From NCBI GenBank assembly GCA_028822935.1, contig JAPKCM010000013.1, forward strand, positions 1 through 64,000: 64,000 nucleotides of DNA, in the 5' to 3' direction. Shown piece by piece: positions 1 through 11,061 of the stretch. The translations under genes were made by a program, and so were the position numbers. The stretch is from Akkermansiaceae bacterium (GTDB taxonomy: Bacteria; Verrucomicrobiota; Verrucomicrobiia; Verrucomicrobiales; Akkermansiaceae). The notes beneath the pieces were generated by a model. That model was not told the DNA's origin. It searched no databases and saw nothing but the letters and a program-made list of their open reading frames with translations. Position 1 is the stretch's first letter, and each line of letters starts with the position of its first letter.

Positions 1-330
1 AAATGCCTCGACACCAAAACTCCTAATGAGATCTTCCTCAGCAACTGACTCGCGTGCTTCCGGATTGAAATCGACCCCGGCTGCCTCAAGCTCTTTGACC
101 GCTGCCTTAAAGTCATCTACTTCAAACGCCACGTAATTCCATTCACCACCAAAGACCCCCATCGATTCTCCAGTTGATGGGTGAATAGCCGTGAGTATCT
201 CGTTATCGAACTCCTCGAATATTTCCTGAAACTCTCTCCACAAAATTTCGGATTCTCCCTTGAAGCGTTTTGAATTTCCTTCCCTTAAAAGGTGATCTCG
301 ATAGAATTCTCCGAAGATCTGAACTGATGA
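1..330 (-). CDS. VOC-superfamily (glyoxalase-like) protein, partial at the window edge
   Basis: The minus-strand frame is open from a TAA at 331-333 to base 1 and continues outside the window. Its translation includes EWNYVAFEVDDF followed by AAVKELEAAGVDF, which is the typical second half of a vicinal-oxygen-chelate module. A stretch reading FYRDHL further upstream resembles the module's start. The first in-frame ATG is only at 162, inside the domain, so the real start is unclear: TTG may be used, or the 5' end may be damaged. The frame reaches the start of the divergent DUF3570 gene, leaving no room for a promoter. The substrate cannot be predicted. The family call rests on one motif region. 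Confidence 0.45.
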
Positions 331-1490
331 TTACTCCCTACCGTCACCTTTTCCCAGCCCTGCCGCTCCTCGCCTCTACTTCTGCAAGCTCCGGTCAGGA
401 TGTTCTGCGCTACAAGTTCCAGTATTACGATGAGAAAAACGGCCGTATCGATGTCATCTCACACTACCTCGACTACAAGCACAGCTGGCTCCAGAAAAAT
501 GGCACCGACAAGACCACTCTCGGACTCCGTCTTGCCATCGATAGCCTCAGCGGCGAGACGCCCACCGGAACTTATTATAATAACGAACCAGACAGATGGA
601 GATTTCAACAAATCGACGATACCCGTTATGTCACCGTAGTTTCATTGGATCACGAAATCGATGACCACACCCTCAGCTTCGAATATGCCCGCAGTGAAGA
701 AAACGACTATCTCTCCAATGCCGTCGCCCTTAAATGGCGTAGTGAACTTTTCGACAAAAATACCACCATCACGGGCGGTATTGCGGTGGCACTCGATACC
801 GTAAAGTGGACTGACTCCACGGAGATCTCGGAAGACAGAAGTAAGGACACCATCGATCTCAGCCTCGGCGTCTCCCAGCTACTGGGCACCCAGACCATCC
901 TCGACGTCACTCTTGGCTACGGAAACTCGGATGGCTACCTCGCCGATCCTTATCGGCGAATTTCTAAAGACCAACTTGAATTTGGATTTCTAAACACCAA
1001 CCATTTTGTCGAAAGCCGCCCCGACAACCAAGACCGCTGGGTCGCCAAGGTTGGTGCGCGCCACTACCTCCCCAATCTCAAAGCTGCCCTAGCCGGATCC
1101 TACCGCTTCTTCGCCAACAGCGATAGCTTGGTCGGCCACACTTTCGAACTGAAGTGGGTGCAAGAAATCAATAATCAGCTCAGCGTGACTCCCTATGTCC
1201 GCTACTATCAACAGAGCAGAGCCGATTTTTACTACCCCTCACTAACTGGAACTGAAATCAACGGAACCGATCTCAACGACGGCACCCCGCCGCACTATTC
1301 TTCAGACTACCGCCTCTCTTCGCTCAATGCCTTCACTGCGGGCGTCAAAGCGACCTACGAGTTCTCGGAATCAATGAGCTTCGATATCCAACTCGAGCGC
1401 TATGAAATGAATGGCCGCAGCGCCGGAACACCCGACATCTTGTTCCCGAAGGCCAACGTGCTTTCCATCGGGGCCAACTGGACCTTTTAA
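327..1490 (+). CDS. DUF3570 outer-membrane beta-barrel protein
   Basis: A 387-residue protein with an N-terminal signal peptide and long runs of alternating polar and hydrophobic residues ending in a final Trp-Thr-Phe, as in outer-membrane beta-barrels. The N-terminal pattern (LRYKFQYYDE, then LGLRLAIDSLSGETPTG) is what I recognise as DUF3570. The start was set at the ATG at 327 because it directly precedes the hydrophobic signal segment; an upstream ATG at 270 would add a polar extension. It lies 3 bp before an ApbE gene and close to a DUF4266 lipoprotein, an arrangement I recall as recurrent. Residues 72-78 (DSLSGET) resemble the Asp-x-x-Ser-Gly-Ala-Thr site flavinylated by ApbE. The biochemical role is unknown. 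Confidence 0.82.
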   Translation: MITPYRHLFPALPLLASTSASSGQDVLRYKFQYYDEKNGRIDVISHYLDYKHSWLQKNGTDKTTLGLRLAIDSLSGETPTGTYYNNEPDRWRFQQIDDTRYVTVVSLDHEIDDHTLSFEYARSEENDYLSNAVALKWRSELFDKNTTITGGIAVALDTVKWTDSTEISEDRSKDTIDLSLGVSQLLGTQTILDVTLGYGNSDGYLADPYRRISKDQLEFGFLNTNHFVESRPDNQDRWVAKVGARHYLPNLKAALAGSYRFFANSDSLVGHTFELKWVQEINNQLSVTPYVRYYQQSRADFYYPSLTGTEINGTDLNDGTPPHYSSDYRLSSLNAFTAGVKATYEFSESMSFDIQLERYEMNGRSAGTPDILFPKANVLSIGANWTF

Positions 1491-1493
1491 ACG

Positions 1494-2441
1494 ATGACCG
1501 CTGAAGAACTCACCGCCGGATTGTTCAAGCTCCGCTTCAAGGCGCTTGGGACAAACTGTCTCGTGCAGTTCCGCGCCCCATCCATCGAATCGGCCAAAGG
1601 ATACCGTAGCGAAGCGCTCGCCTGGATCCGCGCGTTCGAAGAAACCTGGTCGCGCTTCCGCCCGGATTCCCTCCTCTGCCACATCAATGCCTCCGCCGGA
1701 ATCAATTCGGTGAAACTGACGCCCCAACAGGACGAAATCATCAAGCTCTGCGAGCACACTTTTCGAACTTCCAAAGGAATCATCGATCCCACTTCCTACC
1801 CGCTCACGAAACTCTGGGACGGGGCCGCCCAACGGGACCAGGTTCCCGAAGAAAACGAGATCGCCCGGACCCGCGAATCCATCGGCTGGGATAAGGTCGA
1901 GCACTCTCCCGGCTCCGTCTTCCTTCCCGAAAAAGGGATGGCCCTCGAGATCGGCGGATTTGGAAAAGAGTATGCCGTCGACCAGCTCATCGCACTCGCC
2001 CGCTCCTACCAGATCGAGCACGCCCTCGTCGACCTCGGCCGCGATGTCGCCACCCTGGGCTCCCCTGTCCATGGACCCTACTGGGTCGTGGGAGTGGAGA
2101 ATGCCCGCGAGCTCGATGCCCCGCTCCATCGTCTCGCCATCACCAATCAAGCCCTCGCCACCTCCGGAAATGGACGTCGTTTCCGCACCATCGGGGGCGA
2201 AAAATACGGCCACATCATCGACTCCCGCAGCGGCCACCCCGTCAAAAACGAACTCCTCACCGCCACCTGCCTCGCGACCGACTGCCTCACCGCCGGACTT
2301 CTCTCCACCAGTGCCTGCATATTGGGGATTGATTCCGGGATGGAGAAAGTCGATCGTAGCTTCCACACTGAGGCCCTTTTTCAAACCGCAACGAACACTC
2401 TTTTTTCAAGCAACATCCACCTTCATCTCATCGCCCCATGA
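1494..2441 (+). CDS. apbE: FAD:protein FMN transferase (ApbE family)
   Basis: ApbE enzymes transfer FMN from FAD to a Thr or Ser of exported proteins. The 315-residue product carries the family signature in GMALEIGGFGKEYAVDQ (about residues 148-164), the following VDLGRDVATLG block, and a C-terminal NELLTATCLATDCLTAG segment matching the metal-binding end of the fold. No clear lipobox or signal peptide is visible at the N-terminus, so export is uncertain. The gene starts 3 bp after the DUF3570 gene, and its TGA overlaps the next gene's ATG (ATGA), so all three are probably co-translated. The neighbouring barrel or lipoprotein may be the substrate; that is inference. Confidence 0.9.
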   Translation: MTAEELTAGLFKLRFKALGTNCLVQFRAPSIESAKGYRSEALAWIRAFEETWSRFRPDSLLCHINASAGINSVKLTPQQDEIIKLCEHTFRTSKGIIDPTSYPLTKLWDGAAQRDQVPEENEIARTRESIGWDKVEHSPGSVFLPEKGMALEIGGFGKEYAVDQLIALARSYQIEHALVDLGRDVATLGSPVHGPYWVVGVENARELDAPLHRLAITNQALATSGNGRRFRTIGGEKYGHIIDSRSGHPVKNELLTATCLATDCLTAGLLSTSACILGIDSGMEKVDRSFHTEALFQTATNTLFSSNIHLHLIAP

Positions 2442-2644
2442 AAATTCTCCTCGCTCTCACCCCTCTCTTCTTTCTCGTATCCTGCGCCAAGGTTCCCAGC
2501 GATCAACGCGGCTATCTCGCCACTAAAGTGATGAAGCCTGACCGCGATCCGCTCGGCAACGCGATGGCCGACCATATGTATTTCTCTCGCGAAGCCTCCC
2601 AGGGCGGAAACGGGATCGGCGGCGGCGGGTGCGGATGTAACTAG
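2438..2644 (+). CDS. DUF4266 small lipoprotein with Gly/Cys-rich tail
   Basis: A 68-residue protein with a lipoprotein signal (hydrophobic run, then LVSCAK) whose mature part is about 50 residues. It ends in a Gly-rich tail with two cysteines, GGGGCGCN. Length, lipobox and tail match DUF4266. It starts inside the apbE stop codon (ATGA overlap), which indicates translational coupling with apbE and the DUF3570 barrel. The two terminal cysteines could bind a metal or haem, or be modified; nothing in the sequence decides this. The family's function is unknown to me. Confidence 0.82.
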   Translation: MKILLALTPLFFLVSCAKVPSDQRGYLATKVMKPDRDPLGNAMADHMYFSREASQGGNGIGGGGCGCN

Positions 2645-2657
2645 ACTTTTCGATCCG

Positions 2658-3521
2658 ATGAACCTTCGTATTCACGCGCAACGCGCCACCCATCTTCTCA
2701 GTAGCTCGCTCGCCGTGGTGGCGCAGCGACTTCCCTTCATTAAGAATTTCGCTCCGCTACTTTCCTCGCCAAGCAGTCTTCGGCTTGCGATGCCCTTGAC
2801 GGTCACCTTTGCAGGGACCGACACCCTCACGGGGCAGACCACGATTGTCGCTCCGCTCAACGGCTTTGATAACCCCACGGAAACCACTGTCGGCGAAGAG
2901 TTTCTCTGGGCCTTCAATACCCAAGGAAATCACAGTGCCAGATCTTTCGACGTCCAAGGACTCCCTCCAGGCGTCAACTATTCCTTCGGGCTTCCAAGCA
3001 CACCCAGTCAAGGAGGAGTTCTCTCGGGTTCCGTTTCCGAGCCCGGTCCCTTCGAGGTCACAATCGTGGGCTATCGCGACCCTAACTTCGGAAGGCAAAA
3101 GACTCCCACCTACACTCTCATTATCAACGCCACCCAGGACGAGACCCCCTTCGAAGCTTTCCAAAAAACTTTCTGGATGGGCGATGACCTCGCCAATGAA
3201 GCCATCTCAGGTCCCAATGCCGACCCGGACGGCGACGACATCCCGAATCTCCTTGAGTTCACCCTCGGATTCGACCCCACCACAAAGGAAACCATCCCCG
3301 GCACCTTCGGTGTCGATCCCGATGACGAGACCGACCTCCTCTGGGAGGTTCCTTACTTAGGCACCGGTAACATGACCTTTCAAGAAAGCACCTCGCTGGA
3401 TGGCGATCACTGGACCGACGTCGCCGAGGGCCAAATCGAAATCCTCCCAAATTCGATCCAACTGCGCGCCACCAAGGAGGACGCCTCGAAGAAGTTCTTC
3501 CGCTTGAAGGCAACCCTATAG
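2658..3521 (+). CDS. Secreted protein with Ig-like region and thrombospondin type 3-like repeat
   Basis: The 287-residue product has a basic N-terminus and an amphipathic/hydrophobic stretch to about residue 47. A region with the look of a putative Ig fold follows (residues 50-150: GLPPGVNYSFGLPST, GGVLSGSVSEPGPFEVTIVG). An acidic calcium-binding repeat (DPDGDDIPNLLEFTLGFDP) sits near residues 190-208. The C-terminal 70 residues resemble the tail often found after such repeats in PVC secreted proteins. It lies 14 bp after the DUF4266 gene and may be part of that operon, perhaps displayed at the surface. Its stop codon forms the loop of a perfect hairpin (3509-3531). No enzymatic function is evident. 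Confidence 0.65.
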   Translation: MNLRIHAQRATHLLSSSLAVVAQRLPFIKNFAPLLSSPSSLRLAMPLTVTFAGTDTLTGQTTIVAPLNGFDNPTETTVGEEFLWAFNTQGNHSARSFDVQGLPPGVNYSFGLPSTPSQGGVLSGSVSEPGPFEVTIVGYRDPNFGRQKTPTYTLIINATQDETPFEAFQKTFWMGDDLANEAISGPNADPDGDDIPNLLEFTLGFDPTTKETIPGTFGVDPDDETDLLWEVPYLGTGNMTFQESTSLDGDHWTDVAEGQIEILPNSIQLRATKEDASKKFFRLKATL

Positions 3522-3531
3522 TAGGGTTGCC
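3509..3531 (+). promoter_or_regulatory. Perfect 10-bp hairpin spanning a stop codon, just before the MBOAT start
   Basis: GGCAACCCTA at 3509-3518 pairs perfectly with TAGGGTTGCC at 3522-3531. The 3-nt loop (3519-3521) is the TAG stop of the preceding gene. No T-run follows, so it is not a typical terminator. The right arm ends 5 nt before the MBOAT ATG at 3537 and occupies the ribosome-binding region. It could couple MBOAT translation to ribosomes finishing the upstream gene. Confidence 0.5.
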
Positions 3532-3536
3532 CGCAG

Positions 3537-4913
3537 ATGAATTTCTCGCTCCCGGCCTTTTGGCTCAGTCTCTTTTCCGGACTGACCGTCATCTGGCTGC
3601 TCACGCGATTGATCCGCCAAAATTCAGCCCACCGCTGGCTCCTCGCCGCGCTGAGCCTCACCCTCCTCGGACTCGAGAGCGCCTTGACCCTCGCGGTCTT
3701 TCTCTTCGTCTTCAGCGTCACCTATCTCGCTCTGCGCTGGCTCGCCCGACAGGAAAAATCACCGCCGCTCTTCATCGCGCTGGTGGTCGTCTTTCAGTTC
3801 CTGCCCCTTCTATTCTTCAAGTACGGAAATTTTCTTACTTCGCAGGTTTTCAACGAAGCACCGGGCCTCTTGCGAGATCTCATCATCCCCGTCGGCCTCT
3901 CCTTTTATACCTTCCAAATGGTCGGCCTTCTCGTCGACACCGTCAAAGATCGCCTCCCCCTTCCCTCCTTTCTGAACTGCCTCAACTTCGCCTCTTTCTT
4001 CCCTCAAATTGTTGCGGGCCCCATCGAGAGACGCAGCAACCTCCTTCCGCAAATGGAGCGCTTCCGTTTCCAGCTCGACTGGAATTCCGTCGAGCGCGGC
4101 GTCCGCTGGATCATCCTCGGACTCTTCATGAAGCTCACCCTGGCCGAAAATATCGCAGCGGAGTCAGCAGCCGTCACCATCGACCCCGGAAACCCCTTCC
4201 TCGTGTGGCTCGAGTGCCTCTTCTTTTCCTTCCGCATCTACAATGATTTCGCCGGTTACAGCTTCATCGCCTACGGCATCGCCACTGCCCTTGGAGTAAA
4301 ACTCACCCTCAACTTCCTCAGCCCTTACTGGACCACTAACTTCCGCGACTTCTGGCGCCACTGGCACGTCTCGCTCAGCCAATGGTTCCGCGACTACCTC
4401 TACATTCCGCTCGGGGGAAACCGCAGCACCTGGAAGCCCGCGCTCATTCTCCTCGTCTTCGCCGCCTCAGGAATCTGGCACGGCGCCGGATGGAACTTCG
4501 TCCTTTGGGGCGCCCTCCACGGCCTCCTCGTTCTCCTCCCTCCATGGGAAAAATTCCGCATCCCGAAGCCTCTCGCTTGGTGCCTCCACCTTAGCCTCGT
4601 CGCCTTCACCTGGCTCTTCTTTTTCGAGCGCGACAGTGCCCTCCTTTTTGAAAAAGTGACCACCCTTCTGAACCCGATGACCTACTCCCCCGAGCATCTC
4701 AAGGCCATCATGTCCGCCTTCCCGAACAAGAGTGCCATGATCGCTTCCGGCGCGATTCTCGCCCTCTGTACTCTGGCCGTTGGCCTCGAAGGTTTCAGCC
4801 TCAAGAAACCCTACGCCCTCCTGACCCACCGCTTCACCTGCCTGGTGATGATCGTCCTCATCTACCTCTTCCAACCCGCCACTTACCATGAGTTCATCTA
4901 CTTCAACTTCTAA
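3537..4913 (+). CDS. MBOAT-family O-acyltransferase (AlgI-like)
   Basis: A 458-residue polytopic membrane protein with about ten hydrophobic segments. It carries the family core WRHWHVSLSQWFRDYLYIPLGG near residues 276-297 and the catalytic histidine in GIWHGAGWNFVLWGALHG (His315). Such enzymes move acyl, usually acetyl, groups across the membrane onto secreted polysaccharides. The next gene overlaps by 26 bp and encodes a membrane-anchored SGNH-like protein, the usual AlgJ/AlgX-type partner that finishes the transfer outside. No polysaccharide synthase is adjacent, so the acceptor glycan is unknown. The start follows the hairpin described at 3509-3531. Confidence 0.88.
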   Translation: MNFSLPAFWLSLFSGLTVIWLLTRLIRQNSAHRWLLAALSLTLLGLESALTLAVFLFVFSVTYLALRWLARQEKSPPLFIALVVVFQFLPLLFFKYGNFLTSQVFNEAPGLLRDLIIPVGLSFYTFQMVGLLVDTVKDRLPLPSFLNCLNFASFFPQIVAGPIERRSNLLPQMERFRFQLDWNSVERGVRWIILGLFMKLTLAENIAAESAAVTIDPGNPFLVWLECLFFSFRIYNDFAGYSFIAYGIATALGVKLTLNFLSPYWTTNFRDFWRHWHVSLSQWFRDYLYIPLGGNRSTWKPALILLVFAASGIWHGAGWNFVLWGALHGLLVLLPPWEKFRIPKPLAWCLHLSLVAFTWLFFFERDSALLFEKVTTLLNPMTYSPEHLKAIMSAFPNKSAMIASGAILALCTLAVGLEGFSLKKPYALLTHRFTCLVMIVLIYLFQPATYHEFIYFNF

Positions 4914-5829
4914 AAAGTGGCTCCTCTTCTACCTCGCTGCTCTGGTCCTGACCGCCGGAGTCGGATTGATCTACGCTACTCGCTTCGAACCAGAAACCCA
5001 GTTCTGGACCAAGATCTTCCAACAACGCCGTGTCGAAATGGCCAAGCGCTCAAACACCCCTCACGTCCTCTTCACTGGCGACTCCGCCTGCGCCTTCGGA
5101 ATCGATCCCAAAGCCTTCACCCAAGAAAGCGGAATCCCCTCCTTCAACCTGGGAGGCACCCGCCAAATGGGAACAGAGATCTTCATGGAAGAGGCACTCG
5201 GTCAGGCAAGAAAAGGCGATACCATCGTCCTAATTTGTAACCCAATGCTTCTCGTCGAAGCCGAGTCCACGCCTCTTACCAAAGCAGGTGCGCAAATGGC
5301 CTTCGCGCTTTCGGGAGAATCCGACCTCTCCGAAAAAATCACCGCCTCTCGCCCCGGCTTCAACCATCTCATCACACACGGAGCCAAGCTGGGTCTCCGC
5401 CGACCCGCCTTCGCTTATCAGATCGAAAACTACCAACCGGGAGGACTTGTCACCACCGCAGAACGCCCTGAGCAATCAGGACAGAGCGATGCCTTTGAAA
5501 TGTCGCAAAGCGATCTCATCACAGCAAGTCACTCTCTCTCCTACTGGGCCAAGCGCTGCGAAGTAGCCGGAGCCGCCCTCGCCTACCTCATGCCTCTTGA
5601 GTTCACTTCTCAAGAAGTTGTCGCGAAAAATCGCGAGTTTAAAGACGCCTTCCGCCTCGACTTCGCCGCAAAGGTTTCCTCAGTCAAATTTCTAAAATCT
5701 CCCCAGCAAGGCTGCTCGTCCGACAGCTCCCTTTTCGCCGACACCCTTTTCCATCTCACTGCAGAAGGTGCTGCCACCTTCACTCGAGAACTTACCCCAG
5801 AAGTAGTCCGCACTATCCAAAGTCCGTGA
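4888..5829 (+). CDS. Membrane-anchored SGNH/AlgJ-like partner of the MBOAT acyltransferase
   Basis: A 313-residue protein with one N-terminal transmembrane segment (about residues 9-31) and an extracytoplasmic domain. SGNH block I is visible as FTGDSACAFGIDP with the candidate nucleophile Ser66, a block II-like glycine lies in NLGGTRQMG, and an Asp285/His289 pair (DTLFH) sits near the C-terminus. These give the three residues expected of an SGNH esterase or acyltransferase. It overlaps the MBOAT gene by 26 bp, supporting a two-component polysaccharide O-acylation system. The sequence is divergent, so the family call relies on motif and context. Confidence 0.7.
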   Translation: MSSSTSTSKKWLLFYLAALVLTAGVGLIYATRFEPETQFWTKIFQQRRVEMAKRSNTPHVLFTGDSACAFGIDPKAFTQESGIPSFNLGGTRQMGTEIFMEEALGQARKGDTIVLICNPMLLVEAESTPLTKAGAQMAFALSGESDLSEKITASRPGFNHLITHGAKLGLRRPAFAYQIENYQPGGLVTTAERPEQSGQSDAFEMSQSDLITASHSLSYWAKRCEVAGAALAYLMPLEFTSQEVVAKNREFKDAFRLDFAAKVSSVKFLKSPQQGCSSDSSLFADTLFHLTAEGAATFTRELTPEVVRTIQSP

Positions 5830-5867
5830 TGCGCGCTGATTCCCCCTAGCATCAAGCTCTCTGAAAT

Positions 5868-5886
5868 GGGCTGAAAGCCCAATTTT
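5868..5886 (+). terminator. Putative terminator after the MBOAT pair
   Basis: GGGCT (5868-5872) and AGCCC (5876-5880) form a short 5-bp hairpin with a 3-nt loop, followed by AATTTT. It lies 39 bp after the stop of the SGNH-like gene. The stem is short, so strength is doubtful. Confidence 0.4.
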
Positions 5887-6030
5887 CACCTAAACACCTT
5901 CCCAATTAGTAATTTTCCGCCGCGATTCGTAAGATTCCCCCCCGAAATCGCATTATAGAACACAGCAATTTACTCTGGCCACTCCATCGACCTCCCGAAA
6001 GAATCGCTCTCGAAGCTCACCTGTCGTCCC

Positions 6031-7476
6031 ATGTCCGATCCTCTTCTTGATTCTCATCTCCACCTGAACCGACGTCACTTCTTCGGAAAATCAGCCCAAG
6101 GCCTCGGCGTCGCCGCTCTTTCCTCACTCTTCGGCGATGACTTGCTCGCTTCCGACACCCCCGCTCTCGTCGCTCCGGATCTCGCCCCCAAAGCCAAGCG
6201 AATGATCTACTTGTTCCAAAGTGGAGCTCCCTCACAACAAGACCTTTTCGACTACAAACCAAAGCTCGTCGATAACTTCGGCAAGGAACTCGGCGACTTC
6301 GTCGAATTGAACCAGCGCAAGACCGGCATGAGCGCCGGGCAAAAAAGTTTCCCCATCGCCGGCACGCGCTACAAATTCGAAAAACACGGCCAGTCCGGCA
6401 CCGAGATCTCCGAACTCCTCCCGCACATCTCAAGCATCGCCGATGACATCTGCCTCATCCGCTCGATGTCCACCGAGGCCATCAACCACGATCCCGCAAT
6501 CACCTTTTTCCAAACCGGTTCCCAAATCCCCGGACGCCCCAGCATCGGTTCCTGGATGTCCTACGGTCTCGGCTCAAACAACAAAGATCTTCCCGCCTTC
6601 GTCGCCATGGTCTCCCGCGGCACCGGACGTCCCAATTGCCAACCGCTCTACGACCGCCTCTGGTCCTCCGGCTTCCTCCCCACCCAACACGCCGGAGTAA
6701 AGTTCATGAGCACCGGCGACCCCGTCCTCTATCTCTCGAACCCTAAAGGTCTCAGCGGAAAAGCGCGCCGCAAAATGCTCGACCACCTCGCCGAACTCAA
6801 TGAACAGAAGCTCGACGAATTCGCCGACCCCGAGATCGCCACCCGCATCAAGAGCTACGAGCTCGCCTACCGCATGCAGACCTCGGTTCCCGAGCTCACC
6901 GACATCTCCGACGAACCGCAGCACATTCTCGACATGTATGGACCCAACGTCCAAACGCGCGGATCCTACGCCTACAACTGCCTCATGGCCCGACGCCTCG
7001 CCGAGCGCGACGTCCGCTTCATCCAGCTCTTCCACATGGGCTGGGACCAGCACTTCACGCTACCGAAACAACTTGGCGGTCAGTGCGAGGACGCCGATCA
7101 ACCCTCCGCCGCGCTCATCAAGGATCTCAAAATGCGCGGCCTTCTCGATGACACCCTCGTCGTCTGGGGCGGCGAATTCGGAAGGACTTCGTACTGCCAG
7201 GGAAAACTCTCCCGCGACAACTACGGCCGCGACCACCACCCTCGTTGTTTCTCGCTCTGGGCAGCCGGCGGCGGCATCAAGCCGGGCATCACTCACGGCG
7301 CGACCGATGATTTTTCTTACAACATCACCGAGAAAAAAGTCCACGTCCACGACCTCCACGCCACCATTCTTCACCAACTCGGAATCGATCACGAAGCCCT
7401 GACCTACAAGTTCCAGGGCCGCCAATTCCGCCTCACCGATGTGCACGGCCACATCGTCAAAGACATCCTTTCCTAG
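6031..7476 (+). CDS. DUF1501 domain protein (Tat-exported, sulfatase-like fold)
   Basis: A 481-residue protein typical of PVC bacteria. The N-terminus has a twin-arginine signal (LNRRHFF at residues 12-18, then an Ala/Gly/Leu-rich stretch), so it is probably exported folded. Family landmarks include YLFQSGAPSQQDLFDYKP, SMSTEAINHDPA, and VVWGGEFGRT followed by GRDHHPRCF, the metal-site-like residues of this sulfatase/alkaline-phosphatase-related fold. The PSD1 gene begins 3 bp after its stop, which is the standard pairing in Verrucomicrobiota and Planctomycetota. The pair is thought to act together in the periplasm, possibly on polysaccharides; the reaction is not established. Confidence 0.92.
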   Translation: MSDPLLDSHLHLNRRHFFGKSAQGLGVAALSSLFGDDLLASDTPALVAPDLAPKAKRMIYLFQSGAPSQQDLFDYKPKLVDNFGKELGDFVELNQRKTGMSAGQKSFPIAGTRYKFEKHGQSGTEISELLPHISSIADDICLIRSMSTEAINHDPAITFFQTGSQIPGRPSIGSWMSYGLGSNNKDLPAFVAMVSRGTGRPNCQPLYDRLWSSGFLPTQHAGVKFMSTGDPVLYLSNPKGLSGKARRKMLDHLAELNEQKLDEFADPEIATRIKSYELAYRMQTSVPELTDISDEPQHILDMYGPNVQTRGSYAYNCLMARRLAERDVRFIQLFHMGWDQHFTLPKQLGGQCEDADQPSAALIKDLKMRGLLDDTLVVWGGEFGRTSYCQGKLSRDNYGRDHHPRCFSLWAAGGGIKPGITHGATDDFSYNITEKKVHVHDLHATILHQLGIDHEALTYKFQGRQFRLTDVHGHIVKDILS

Positions 7477-7479
7477 GCC

Positions 7480-10530
<3,051 letters not shown>

Positions 10531-10604
10531 TCACTCACAAGTGAACCCAGAGCGGGCTTAGTTAGGCTCCCTAGCCCAAGCGCCAACAGCGTGAGCTAAC
10601 GTAG

Positions 10605-10629
10605 CCCCAGGCACTGCCTAGGGGTTTTT
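10605..10629 (+). terminator. Putative rho-independent terminator after PSD1
   Basis: CCCCAGGC (10605-10612) pairs with GCCT-A-GGGG (10616-10624, one bulged A) around a 3-nt loop, followed by TTTTT at 10625-10629. It is located 75 bp after the PSD1 stop. Confidence 0.6.
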
Positions 10630-10706
10630 GTGCAAAGCAATCGTAGGCAAGCCTCAAATATCACTCCTCCTATCGGCCACCCGCAGCTCTCTCTAAACGC
10701 CCTCGT

Positions 10707-11018
10707 TTACAAAAACGAACACACGTAATGACACGCGCCGTCCTTCACCGAAATGGTGAATCCCGAATTCGCCGCCACCTCAAAACTTTTCCCACTCGGC
10801 ACCTCCTTCAACTCTTCAGTCCCATCGAGCACATACGAACAATCCCCTCCCACAATCTCCATCCGCTCCGCCGCTTCCGTCCCGAAATGATATTCGCCCG
10901 GAAGAATGACCCCCAAGGTCTTCCGTGACCCATTGGCCAAAAGAATCGTGTGGGAAATAACGTTCCCATCAAAATAAACATTCCCCTCTGCAAGCGCGGT
11001 GACATTTTCAAACTGCAT
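10707..11018 (-). CDS. ppnP: Pyrimidine/purine nucleoside phosphorylase (PpnP, cupin)
   Basis: A 103-residue cupin nearly collinear with PpnP (formerly DUF1255/YaiE). Visible family blocks are FENVTALAEGNVYFDG, SRKTLGVILPGEYHFGTEAAE and SGKSFEVAANSGF. PpnP cleaves purine and pyrimidine nucleosides with phosphate, giving free base and ribose-1-phosphate in the cytosol. I chose the ATG at 11018 because homologues begin at this Met-x-Phe-Glu-Asn; a longer frame to 11087 would add 23 residues that run into the upstream gene. GAGCGGA lies just upstream as a weak ribosome-binding site. It lies 43 bp downstream of the DUF4328 gene on the same strand. Confidence 0.9.
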   Translation of the reverse strand: MQFENVTALAEGNVYFDGNVISHTILLANGSRKTLGVILPGEYHFGTEAAERMEIVGGDCSYVLDGTEELKEVPSGKSFEVAANSGFTISVKDGACHYVCSFL

Positions 11019-11061
11019 TCCGCTCAAATCGGATCTTATCCTCCAAAGCGCAAGATCAATG

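Noticed and set aside
1371-2384. 337-residue antisense frame over apbE, and similar long antisense frames (e.g. 9028-10026, 12112-12954, 19338-20324, 53108-54313)
   Set aside because: They are Gly/Val/Glu-rich or Ala/Arg-rich shadows created by the C-ending codon preference of the real genes on the other strand, and show no motifs.
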